DNA from: Paenibacillus marchantiophytorum
Lineage (GTDB): Bacteria; Bacillota; Bacilli; Paenibacillales; NBRC-103111
Length of the DNA: 64,000 nt
NCBI RefSeq assembly: GCF_014640555.1
Contig: NZ_BMHE01000041.1
Coordinates: 1-64,000 of the forward strand
Direction of reading: 5' to 3'
A program made the translations under genes and the position numbers. The notes under the pieces were generated by a model. It worked only from the letters and a program-made list of their open reading frames with translations. It was not told where the DNA came from and made no database searches. Below, piece after piece: positions 1-8,500 of this stretch; within the stretch, counting starts at the first letter, position 1; every line of letters begins with the position of its first letter.

Positions 1-120
1 TATTCCTAAGAATCCGCAGTGTGATCTCCACTCTACAAAAACAAGCTCGCCCAATTTTCGACTCTCTTTTCCGTGCATTTCGGGGGCAATTTATTTTCAA
101 CTAACTGATACCTAAGTAGT

Positions 121-336
121 TACAGCGAAAAGTGTCCTTATCGCGAGCTGGAGGGAACTACAGTCCGCTATTTTGCTGTGTCCTGGGAAATTCAGCGTTT
201 TTCGTGGAAATAAGACCCTGTAGTTCCGCTATCACCCCAGAGCCCCCACTATTTGCCTAAATAGCGCCCTGGAGTTCCCTTAAAAGGCCGAGTCGCTTGT
301 AATCGACTCATTTCCTAGGGGCGAAGCCGTTTTTCA
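121..336. repeat. Dispersed repeat, copy 1
   Basis: This stretch aligns over about 200 bases with 25,512-25,740, sharing blocks such as GGGAAATTCAGCGTTTTT, ATAAGACCCTGTAGTTCCGC and GGCGAAGCCGTTTTT. It contains an inverted pair GGAACTACAG (154-163) and CTGTAGTTCC (218-227). It has no coding potential that I can support; it looks like a genome-dispersed non-coding repeat. Confidence 0.7.
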
Positions 337-349
337 CATACTTTCGGAC

Positions 350-383
350 TTGTGAGTTTTTTGTGAGTGTGAAATGATAGGAT
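350..383 (+). promoter_or_regulatory. SARP-box-like promoter of the sensor kinase operon
   Basis: Two copies of TTGTGAG start at 350 and 361, an 11-bp period, and a TAGGAT -10 follows at 378-383. There is no good separate -35, so the operator occupies that place. The layout, with 10 bp between the second repeat and the -10, is the same as at 4711-4744 and 26,685-26,718. Streptomyces SARP regulators bind heptamer direct repeats at 11-bp spacing just upstream of the -10, so I infer autoregulation by the SARP-like regulator at 3527. Binding itself is not shown. Confidence 0.65.
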
Positions 384-420
384 CATTACTATCTGACAAA
401 CGGAGAAAGGGGAGATAACG

Positions 421-3400
421 GTGAGAAACTTTCCTAAAATGATAAGCATAGGAATGGTTTTCTCTCTTTCTATCCTACTATTTATCGGTATTTATTCACA
501 GATGATCCCCAGTCAAAATAAGCAGACAGCAAAGCACGGAGTCATGGACTTATCGAACTATGATTTTCACAAGTTGGGGCTGGTTTCTTTAGATGGTGAG
601 TGGGAGTTCTATGAAGGGAAGCTTCTGGGACCTAGCGATTTCCAGGGAGGTTCACGAGCGGATGTCTCTTACTTAAACGTGCCGGGAACGTGGAAAGGAA
701 CAACGAAAGAGGGCGGCATGAGCAGGAAAGGGTACGGAACGTACCGCCTGAACGTACAAGTGAATGATGCTGACGACATTTACGGCATCAAGCTGCGCAG
801 CATTCGAATGGCCCATCGGCTTTTTATCGATGGGAAGCTGGAGGGGGAAAGCGGACTTCCAGCGATGAACAAGATGACGAATATGCCGGGGAATACGCCT
901 TACAGCACTTTTTTTCACACAAAGTCGAAGCAATTTGATATTATTCTCCAAGTATCGAACTATGAATTCCCGACAGGCGGTATCATTAATGCTATTCAAT
1001 TTGGCTCGCATGCGGATATTACGAAGCTGAACAGTCTGTTGATCGGCGGCGATCTGTCCATCATTATGATGCTTGTCATGTTCGGGGGCTATCATGTCAG
1101 CTTATATTTTCTGCGTATCCGTGAGAAAACGTACCTGCTTAGCGGGATGTATCTCTTCTCCACAGCTGGGGTCCAAATGTTGTATGGCGAGAAGCTTTTT
1201 CAACGACTGCTGCCGCATATCCCATTTGAGATCGCATACAAGATGTTGGATGTTTGTGAGTTTTTTAGTTCTATTTTGAGTCTTTTATTTTTTTGCTCGA
1301 TCCACAAACAACTGCTTTCACGCACAAAAATGAATCTATTGAATGCACCGGTCGTCTTAATTCTATTGGCCGTTGTCTTCTTGCCCTATTCGCTTTATAA
1401 CGAAATGAGAAGCATCTTCTTTCTCTATATCGGCTTGGTGCCTGTGCTGCTTTTCATTAGAATGGTCTACCTGTACATGAAGAGCAACAAGGGGACATAT
1501 GAACGCAAAGAACTTGGGTTGTTCATCGTTGCTCTCGTTGCTTTGATGGTCTTTTTAGTGGATGGGGTTCTCTATGCGGAAAGTGCAGTATCTTCGGATA
1601 TGTGGGGGAAAGTCGGCGTTATTAGTTTCATTACTTTAATGAACCTCTTGTTGGCCGTCCGGTTAACTACGGCGTATGAGAAGACAGAAACGCTGACTCA
1701 CCGACTCACGATCTCCAATCAATTGAAAGACGAGTTCCTGATGCACACTTCGCATGAAGTTAAAACGCCGCTGCACGGCATCCTGAATATTACGTCATTT
1801 TTGCTTGACGACAATGAGGGCAATTTGTCATCCAGACAGAAACAGCATCTGTGGCTGATCAAGGATACTTCGGTTAAGCTGTCGATGCTGATGCAAGATC
1901 TCATTGATGTCACCCGCTTGAAGCACGGCGAGCTGCGCCTGCACATGACGGTTGTGGACGTTAGGGCGGTGACACAAATTGTCTTCGATGTTCTGCAGTT
2001 CGAGCTCGCAGGCAAATCGGTGCGTCTCGATAATCATGTGATGCCGGATATGTGGGTACAAGCTGATGAGAACCGTCTGCGCCAAGTTATGTACAATTTG
2101 GTGCATAATGCTATGAAGCATACAGAACGAGGAGCCATTAGCATAAAAGCGAGAACACTGGAAGAAACCATCCAGATTACAGTCGAGGATACGGGGACGG
2201 GGATTCCGCGCGATAAGTACGACAAGGTCTTTGAATATTTCGATCAAATGGACCATGCTTTGCCCGAGGACGGCTACACAGGTATGGGAGTTGGCTTATA
2301 TATTAGCCGCAAGCTTGTGGAGCGAATGGGCGGAGAAATACGGATTGACTGGTCAGAGGTGGGAAAAGGGACGCGCATGGCCTTTAAGCTGCCGATCGCC
2401 TTGGATTACATCCCTGTGAGTCATGACCGTCTGTTCGTCGATAAGTTTCAGCAAAGAGAAGTCGAAGACCCCGATTCTCTGGACATTCTGGAAGAACATG
2501 CGCATACGGTTCTCATTGTGGATGATGAGGCTTCTAACATCTACACGCTGCTCAATATTTTGAAAAGGCACCAATATAATGTGATCGCAGCCTTATCAGC
2601 CAAGGAAGCTTTGGCCAAAATAAAAGAGCATCCGCAAATTGATCTGGTTATTTTGGATGTGATGATGCCGGGCGTATCAGGTATTGAACTTTGCCGGGCG
2701 CTGCGCACGCAATATTCGATTCTGGATCTGCCGATTTTATTCGCCACGGTCAAGGATACATCGCAAGATATTGCCCTCGGATTTAGTGCGGGAGCTAATG
2801 ACTATGTGACAAAGCCGTTCGAAGCGGAGACGATCGTAGCGAGAATTCAGACGCTTATTGCGATGAAAACATCTATTCAGGAAGCTATTCGGAGCGAACT
2901 TGCCTTCCATCAGGCGCAGATTAAACCTCATTTTCTATATAATGCTCTCAGCAGCGTAATTTCGTTTTGCTATACGGATGGAGAGAAGGCCGCTTACTTG
3001 CTGTCGAAGCTTAGCCAATTTCTGCGTTACATTCTGGATATGGATCGCAATGACTTGTTCGTCAGCCTGCACAGGGAGTTGGAGTTGATTGATGCCTATG
3101 TCGAGATCGAGAAGGCTCGTTATGGAGAGCGGTTTGATTTCATTTGCTATGTAGACGAGGGTCTTAAACATCGCGCTGTTCCATCCCTCTGTATTCAGCC
3201 GTTCGTGGAGAATGCAATTCGTCACGGTTTCTTTGAGAAAGACGGGCATGGAACCGTTACACTAACGATTCAAGAAGGTGATACCTACTTGCAAATTACG
3301 GTGCAGGACAATGGTGTCGGTATCCCGGATGATCTTCTATATCAGATTGCTCGAGGTGAACGAGGAAGCGGAGGTATCGCGATTGCCAATATCCGCAAGC

Positions 3401-3534
3401 GGTTGGATGCGATCCCAGGCGCTACGTTAACTGTCAGTTCGGAGATGGGGCGCGGTACGAAGGTTACGATGTATTTGCCCTTAAACGGGAAAGACCAGGA
3501 TATCATAGAGGAAAGGTGGGATAATCTTGTTTAG
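421..3534 (+). CDS. Hybrid sensor histidine kinase, 7TMR-DISM type, with two kinase cores
   Basis: Membrane sensor of 1037 aa that probably phosphorylates the regulator encoded next. In order: an N-terminal membrane segment (about 7-27); an extracellular jelly-roll resembling 7TMR-DISMED2 (about 45-195); a seven-helix 7TMR-DISM block (about 205-415); HisKA with phospho-acceptor His445 (SHEVKTP) and HATPase (VEDTGTGIP, GMGVGLY); a receiver with Asp746 (ILDVMMPG); and a second, LytS/YesM-type kinase core with His837 (KPHFLYN) and its own ATPase (QPFVENAIRHG, VQDNGVGIP). GTG start after GGAGAAAGGGGAG. The stop overlaps the next start by 8 nt, implying translational coupling. DISM sensors are often linked to carbohydrate sensing; the ligand here is unknown. 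Confidence 0.93.
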   Translation: MRNFPKMISIGMVFSLSILLFIGIYSQMIPSQNKQTAKHGVMDLSNYDFHKLGLVSLDGEWEFYEGKLLGPSDFQGGSRADVSYLNVPGTWKGTTKEGGMSRKGYGTYRLNVQVNDADDIYGIKLRSIRMAHRLFIDGKLEGESGLPAMNKMTNMPGNTPYSTFFHTKSKQFDIILQVSNYEFPTGGIINAIQFGSHADITKLNSLLIGGDLSIIMMLVMFGGYHVSLYFLRIREKTYLLSGMYLFSTAGVQMLYGEKLFQRLLPHIPFEIAYKMLDVCEFFSSILSLLFFCSIHKQLLSRTKMNLLNAPVVLILLAVVFLPYSLYNEMRSIFFLYIGLVPVLLFIRMVYLYMKSNKGTYERKELGLFIVALVALMVFLVDGVLYAESAVSSDMWGKVGVISFITLMNLLLAVRLTTAYEKTETLTHRLTISNQLKDEFLMHTSHEVKTPLHGILNITSFLLDDNEGNLSSRQKQHLWLIKDTSVKLSMLMQDLIDVTRLKHGELRLHMTVVDVRAVTQIVFDVLQFELAGKSVRLDNHVMPDMWVQADENRLRQVMYNLVHNAMKHTERGAISIKARTLEETIQITVEDTGTGIPRDKYDKVFEYFDQMDHALPEDGYTGMGVGLYISRKLVERMGGEIRIDWSEVGKGTRMAFKLPIALDYIPVSHDRLFVDKFQQREVEDPDSLDILEEHAHTVLIVDDEASNIYTLLNILKRHQYNVIAALSAKEALAKIKEHPQIDLVILDVMMPGVSGIELCRALRTQYSILDLPILFATVKDTSQDIALGFSAGANDYVTKPFEAETIVARIQTLIAMKTSIQEAIRSELAFHQAQIKPHFLYNALSSVISFCYTDGEKAAYLLSKLSQFLRYILDMDRNDLFVSLHRELELIDAYVEIEKARYGERFDFICYVDEGLKHRAVPSLCIQPFVENAIRHGFFEKDGHGTVTLTIQEGDTYLQITVQDNGVGIPDDLLYQIARGERGSGGIAIANIRKRLDAIPGATLTVSSEMGRGTKVTMYLPLNGKDQDIIEERWDNLV

Positions 3535-4639
3535 GGTTGTTATTGTAGAGGACGAAAAGCCGATTCTCGAATTAATGAAGGTTTTGATCGGGCGCAATCC
3601 GCATTATACGATAATCGGTGCTTTCAGTAACCCCTTGGAGGCGCTCGCCAGCATGCCCGAACTGAAGCCGGATATTGCTTTCCTGGACGTGGAGATGCCC
3701 AAAATCAACGGTCTTGAACTCGCGCAAAGAATGAATGACATGGCGGGGACGACCAAGATTATCTTTACGACCGCTTACAAGGAGTATGCGCTGGAAGCAT
3801 TCAAGGTCTATGCGTTCGACTATATATTAAAGCCGGTCACGCCGGCTGCCATCGAACGCATTACGACTCGGTTGATGAAACTTGAACATCCGCCTGTCCC
3901 TGCTCAGCAGAAGACGAGGCAGTCTGCGATTCGGTGCTTTGGCAGTTTGGAGGTGCGCAATTCGGAAGGCGCGCTTGTTCGCTGGCCGACGAAGAAAACG
4001 GAGGAGCTGTTCGCTTACTTCCTTTGTTATCCGGGACAAGAGATTAATAAATGGCATCTGGCCGATATGTTATGGCCGGAGATGCTGGAAGACCGGGCTT
4101 CGCATAATTTGCACAATACGATCTACCGCTTGAAAAAGCTCTTGAAAGAACAAGAGATCGGTTTGGACATTCTCAAAACGAACGACGGTTACATGATCGA
4201 CACGCTGGGTATGACTTACGATCTGATGGAGTTTCAGATGAGCGAAGTGACGTCAATAGATGGGACGCCGGATAAGGAGCGAGCGGAACGATTATTTTCT
4301 CTGTACCGCGGCCCTTTGTTAGAACGTAAGGACTATCTGTGGAAAACCCAACTGGAGGAAAGCTACGGCAAGCAATATACTTCGCTCGTGCGACTTATGA
4401 TTCAACAAGGTATGTTGGAACAAGCCTGGAGTCAAGCTGAGATGAAGTTGGATACGTATTTGAGCTTATATCCATTGAATGAAGAAATGAACCAACTGGT
4501 TATGGATTTGTATGCAAGCAGTGGGAAGAAGGAACGAATCGCCAAGCATTATGCCAGCTTCAAAACGTTGTATTTGAGGGAACTGGGGCTGGAACCTCCT
4601 GTGGGGATGAGCGCCAGAGTAGCGGCTTATTTGGAATAG
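3527..4639 (+). CDS. SARP-like response regulator (receiver, winged helix, BTAD)
   Basis: Cytoplasmic DNA-binding regulator of 370 aa and partner of the upstream kinase. The receiver domain (1-125) has acidic residues E8, D9 and E10, phospho-acceptor Asp54 (AFLDVEMPK) and Lys in DYILKPVTP. A winged helix of OmpR/SARP type follows (about 135-215, with TKKTEELFAYFL and LADMLWPEMLEDRAS). The rest is a bacterial transcriptional activation domain of TPR-like helices ending GLEPPVGM. The start is TTG inside the end of the kinase gene, with GAAAGGTGGG in front. SARP-family activators bind 11-bp-spaced direct repeats, matching the boxes found at three promoters in this window. A terminator follows at 4649. 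Confidence 0.93.
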   Translation: MFRVVIVEDEKPILELMKVLIGRNPHYTIIGAFSNPLEALASMPELKPDIAFLDVEMPKINGLELAQRMNDMAGTTKIIFTTAYKEYALEAFKVYAFDYILKPVTPAAIERITTRLMKLEHPPVPAQQKTRQSAIRCFGSLEVRNSEGALVRWPTKKTEELFAYFLCYPGQEINKWHLADMLWPEMLEDRASHNLHNTIYRLKKLLKEQEIGLDILKTNDGYMIDTLGMTYDLMEFQMSEVTSIDGTPDKERAERLFSLYRGPLLERKDYLWKTQLEESYGKQYTSLVRLMIQQGMLEQAWSQAEMKLDTYLSLYPLNEEMNQLVMDLYASSGKKERIAKHYASFKTLYLRELGLEPPVGMSARVAAYLE

Positions 4640-4648
4640 ACAGATAGA

Positions 4649-4685
4649 AAGACGGAAGGTGTATAGGCGCCTTCCGTCTTTTTTT
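4649..4685 (+). terminator. Rho-independent terminator after the two-component operon
   Basis: Perfect 11-bp stem AAGACGGAAGG / CCTTCCGTCTT with a 10-nt loop and a run of T. It separates the sensor-regulator operon from the protease operon, which has its own promoter. Confidence 0.92.
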
Positions 4686-4710
4686 ACGTGATTCGACAGT
4701 ATTTTCTGCT

Positions 4711-4744
4711 TTGTGAGAATTTTGAGAGAGTGTCTCTCTATAAT
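4711..4744 (+). promoter_or_regulatory. SARP-box-like promoter of the protease and surface-protein operon
   Basis: Heptamer TTGTGAG begins at 4711 and TTGAGAG at 4722, 11 bp apart. A perfect TATAAT -10 lies at 4739-4744, and no canonical -35 is present. The first 18 bases from 4712 are identical to those at 26,686. The leader to the TTG start at 4826 is about 75 nt. I infer activation by the regulator encoded at 3527. Confidence 0.7.
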
Positions 4745-4825
4745 GTATAGGTGTAAAGAACTATTCGCCAGTGAAGTCATGCGTGGTTCAAGAGTAGCGA
4801 CATTGAATGTATGAGGTGAATGTAA

Positions 4826-5545
4826 TTGCGGAAAGTACGACAAATAGTAGTGATATTGCTTGGGTCTTTAGGCCTATTCACCAGTCATTTTTCCATTTCT
4901 GGAGCAGATCCGCCGGAAACTTACGATGCGGAAGGCATCTATGCACATGCGGAAAAGTCGGTCTTCTATGTAAGGGCATTCCGTGCTGACGGAACGTTGC
5001 AGGATGTTGGTACTGGCTTCACAGTGGGGCAGGATGGTACCGCACTTACCGCGTATCATGTGATTGGCGGGGCTGAGCGGATTGCCTGTGTGTGGAATGA
5101 CGGTACGGTGGCAGCGACATGCTCCGTCATTGCGCAGGATGAAACAACCGATGTGGCTGTGCTCAAGCTTGCCCCTTCGGGGCATATGTCAGGCCAAGCC
5201 GACGAGGATATACCGCTTGAACTCAGATCGAGCCAAGTCAAGCATGGAGCAAAGATGTTTGCCATCGGCTATCCCATGAAGGAAACAAAGATCATTACAG
5301 AGGGCATTGTGAACAGCCCGCGAGCTCCGATCAACGGACGTGATCGAATGCTGATCTCCGCGCAGATTGTAAGCGGGATGTCAGGTGGTCCTGTTTTGGA
5401 TAAATACGGGAAAGTTGCCGGGCTCATATCCGGATCGCTTAGGACGATGAATAACATTCATCTCGTTGTCAGCGCACAGGATATTCGGAAAGTCATGACA
5501 GATAGTGCCTATAAAGTGAAGGATTCGGCTGAAATGAGTAACTAG
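4826..5545 (+). CDS. Secreted trypsin-like serine protease, HtrA-like without PDZ
   Basis: Predicted exported S1C-type protease of 239 aa. A hydrophobic signal segment covers about 5-26. The chymotrypsin-fold triad is visible as His78 (TAYHVIGG), Asp109 (ETTDVAVLKL) and Ser186 (SGMSGGPVLD). It ends soon after the protease fold, so the PDZ domains of typical HtrA/DegP (about 350-400 aa) are absent. The start is TTG preceded by GAGGTG; no ATG gives a better start. It is the first gene of an operon with three very large surface proteins, so processing or quality control of those proteins is a reasonable inference. The substrate is unknown, and a non-proteolytic role cannot be excluded. Confidence 0.88.
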   Translation: MRKVRQIVVILLGSLGLFTSHFSISGADPPETYDAEGIYAHAEKSVFYVRAFRADGTLQDVGTGFTVGQDGTALTAYHVIGGAERIACVWNDGTVAATCSVIAQDETTDVAVLKLAPSGHMSGQADEDIPLELRSSQVKHGAKMFAIGYPMKETKIITEGIVNSPRAPINGRDRMLISAQIVSGMSGGPVLDKYGKVAGLISGSLRTMNNIHLVVSAQDIRKVMTDSAYKVKDSAEMSN

Positions 5546-5577
5546 CCACTAATTTCTTACCTACTGGAGGTCAAAGT

Positions 5578-8500
5578 GTGAACATACGGTTGAAAAAGAG
5601 AATTTCCATGTTTATGGCGGGTTGTTTGCTGTTAACGACACTGCTTACGAGTTTGACGGCAGGTATCGCAAGTGCTGCCAGCACGAACACTGACTATTTG
5701 GATACGTATATCTACGGTGCGAAAGTTGTGAATCATAAGGACATGCCGTCTTGGTCGTCCAGTTATGATTCTGCCGAATTAAATTTTTTCTCGGTTTTTA
5801 TGCGAGTTGCGTATCCGTGCGGAGCAAAGCAGCTGCCCGGAATTTCGTTCTCCATGGAAGGGGACGATTATGATTGCAAAGATCGTGAGTTTACGGATAA
5901 AGACGTGGACCGTGTAAATGGCTTTTTTAATGGCTATATTAACGTATCGCAAATTCCAGAACTTAAGCGGATTGCTGAGGGAGGCACAGCTAGATTCCTG
6001 GTCAAAGCAGGGAAACTGGACAGTACGACGAACAACGGCGCTTACATCAAAGCTTTTACGAATGGGACGGAGCGCTGGTACGAGCATTCTACGAGCAGTG
6101 AAGCTGATAAAGTGAATGTCGACTCAGGATGGCTGACATTTGGGCCGAACGATACAATCCAGGTCCAGACTGAAACAAATGGAAGTGATACGCAAGTCAA
6201 TAACATCCGCATCTATTTCGCTGACATCGATCTACCTACAATTTCTGATTACACGTTTACTTCGAACGGTAGGGAGCATGACAACACCAAGATTAATCAA
6301 AAAGAGCTATTTATAAAAAAAGACCAGAAAATCAATTTGACTTACAACTTCAATGAGCCCGTCAAAGCTCACGAATCAGTGCTAGTTACCAAACTAACGA
6401 GTCATTACTTATTTACGAATCCTGCGGGAACGGGGCTGCCAGCCTCGGGTAAAAATCAAAGCATGAAGCTCTCGCTGGACGCTAATGAGTTAACTGATTA
6501 TACAAAGGTGCTCCCTTATGTGTACACGGGTTCTGATTTCCATCATACCGGCAATCTTCCGATTTCAGATGGCGGCGAGTTGGAAACGCATCGGCTGAAC
6601 GATGAGTCGCTATGGACCCAAATTGACGAGGCTGAGTTTCACGACACAGCAGGAAATCCGCTGACCCTGGATGGTGGCTTCAAGAAACCCAGCAGCGCCA
6701 GCAGCCAGTTTTTGCAGGATAAGATCGTGAATCCATTCGACTATGCGTCTGGGCAAGGCTATCGCGTAATCATTGACGCTGTCCCGCCCAAATATACTTC
6801 TTCGGCTAACGGGATTCAACCGGATATTGTAACGGGAAGCACGCTCAACAAAGGGGATGTTATTGATTTCAAGGTGCAACTGACCGAAGACAGCGAGGTC
6901 AAGGCAGGTTTGAACGTCGGCGGACTCTATCTGTTGTTTAATAATGGCATGAAGGCCTACTACTATAGTGGCGAAAACTCCAGCATCTGGACGTTCCGAG
7001 CAACGGTAAGCGAAAACGATCTGGACGTATCTCTGCTGAAAGCGTTAGCGTTGACCCACAATGAAAAGCCGGATCAATCGGACAAAGGGGTTATTCAGGA
7101 TTATGCGGGCAATCTGCTCATGGACGCCGCTAATGCAAGTAAGTCAGACAATAATGACCCGTCACAGCGGGTCCCGAATACGAAGATTGATTGGGCCAAG
7201 CTGTCCATTGATAATACGAAACCAATTCTGAGCTACATCTATGAAAATGGAGGCGCCACAGATGCGGTTTACCAGAAAACCGGGAAAATTAAGATTGATG
7301 CCAATGATCCTTCCATTACAACGCCTCCGCTTGATCCTGACGAACCTGGGAAAGTAAGGCCGGGCAGCGGTATCTATCGTCCACTCAATCTGACAGGATC
7401 GACGCCGGAAAGCTCGCCAGGGGTAGGGCTTGTCTACTACCAATGGAGCCGAAGCGAGCTTAATCCTTTAGCTGCCAAAAATGCGGACCAATTCGCAGCG
7501 GTAAAAAGGTACTCACTCACGGGCTTGCAGCCGAGAGAAGGGCTGTACCCCGGTGAACTTCCGGACGTGAACCTGATGGTTGTGAACAATAAGACGAACT
7601 CGTTGATGCCTCCGTCTGAAGCTTTCACACCAGAAAACAGCGGGAAGTGGTACCTGCATACATGGACTGCAGATATGACTTGGGATACGGCACGGGAACT
7701 GATGCAGGTCAACAAAATGAAAACATACAAATCCTCCAATGCAGCTCAATATGACGGATGGATAAATGAATATAAAGTAGCACATCCAGGCAGCTCGGAT
7801 ACGGATGCCCAACTGTATGCAGATGGCAAAGCCATGGAGGCAGTCGGCCAATATAAAAACTTGAGTGTATGGACGCCAAATGATTTTAAACAAGATGATT
7901 CCAACTGGGTTTATGGAACTGGGATAATCTCGATCGACAACAAAGCGCCAGTTGTGTCGGCCCATATTACTGGCGGCAACAATATGGCAGAGGTTAAGGC
8001 AAGTGTAGAGGCAAGTGATGAGCACAGCGATATTGATCCGAATCAACTGCTGTTCCAATGGGTGGAATTCGACGGGCTGCCGCAAGAGATAAGTTGGAAA
8101 CGGGTCCCGGACAGCCGAACGGTTACTACGCGGAATGAAGTCCTCAACAATGGTAAGTATGTCCTTCATCTTCGAGCTGTGGATAAGGCCGGCAATCAGA
8201 CGGATACTGTGATGAAAGAACAGGCCATTGTTAACTCGAATGTGAATATTCGCTCAGCCTTCTTGCCGGAGTCCTCTGAACAGTATATGCGGAGTCGTGA
8301 TATTGCCTTTTCGATAGAAGGCGTATCTGTTGCAGAAGCCGTATATGCTTTCAGCTCATCGGCCGTTGTGCCTGATGCGAGTGCATTCAAAGCATTTGAC
8401 TTAGCTTCAAATGCGCCGACGCCTGATCCCGGGAGCAGCGTTACAGGTGCGGTTTATACGGCGCTGAAAGATACGTCGCTGAATGGTACGCAGTACCTGC

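Larger units (their letters stand above)
1..420. other. Intergenic region with dispersed repeat and regulated promoter
   Basis: I see no coding region here. Positions 121-336 hold a repeat that recurs near 25,512-25,740, and positions 351-383 hold a promoter with a direct-repeat operator for the sensor kinase gene. The first 120 bases show nothing I can name. Confidence 0.7.

Noticed and set aside
7513..8169. 218-codon antisense frame
   Set aside because: It is a shadow of the 1758-aa secreted protein with no RBS or recognisable domain.
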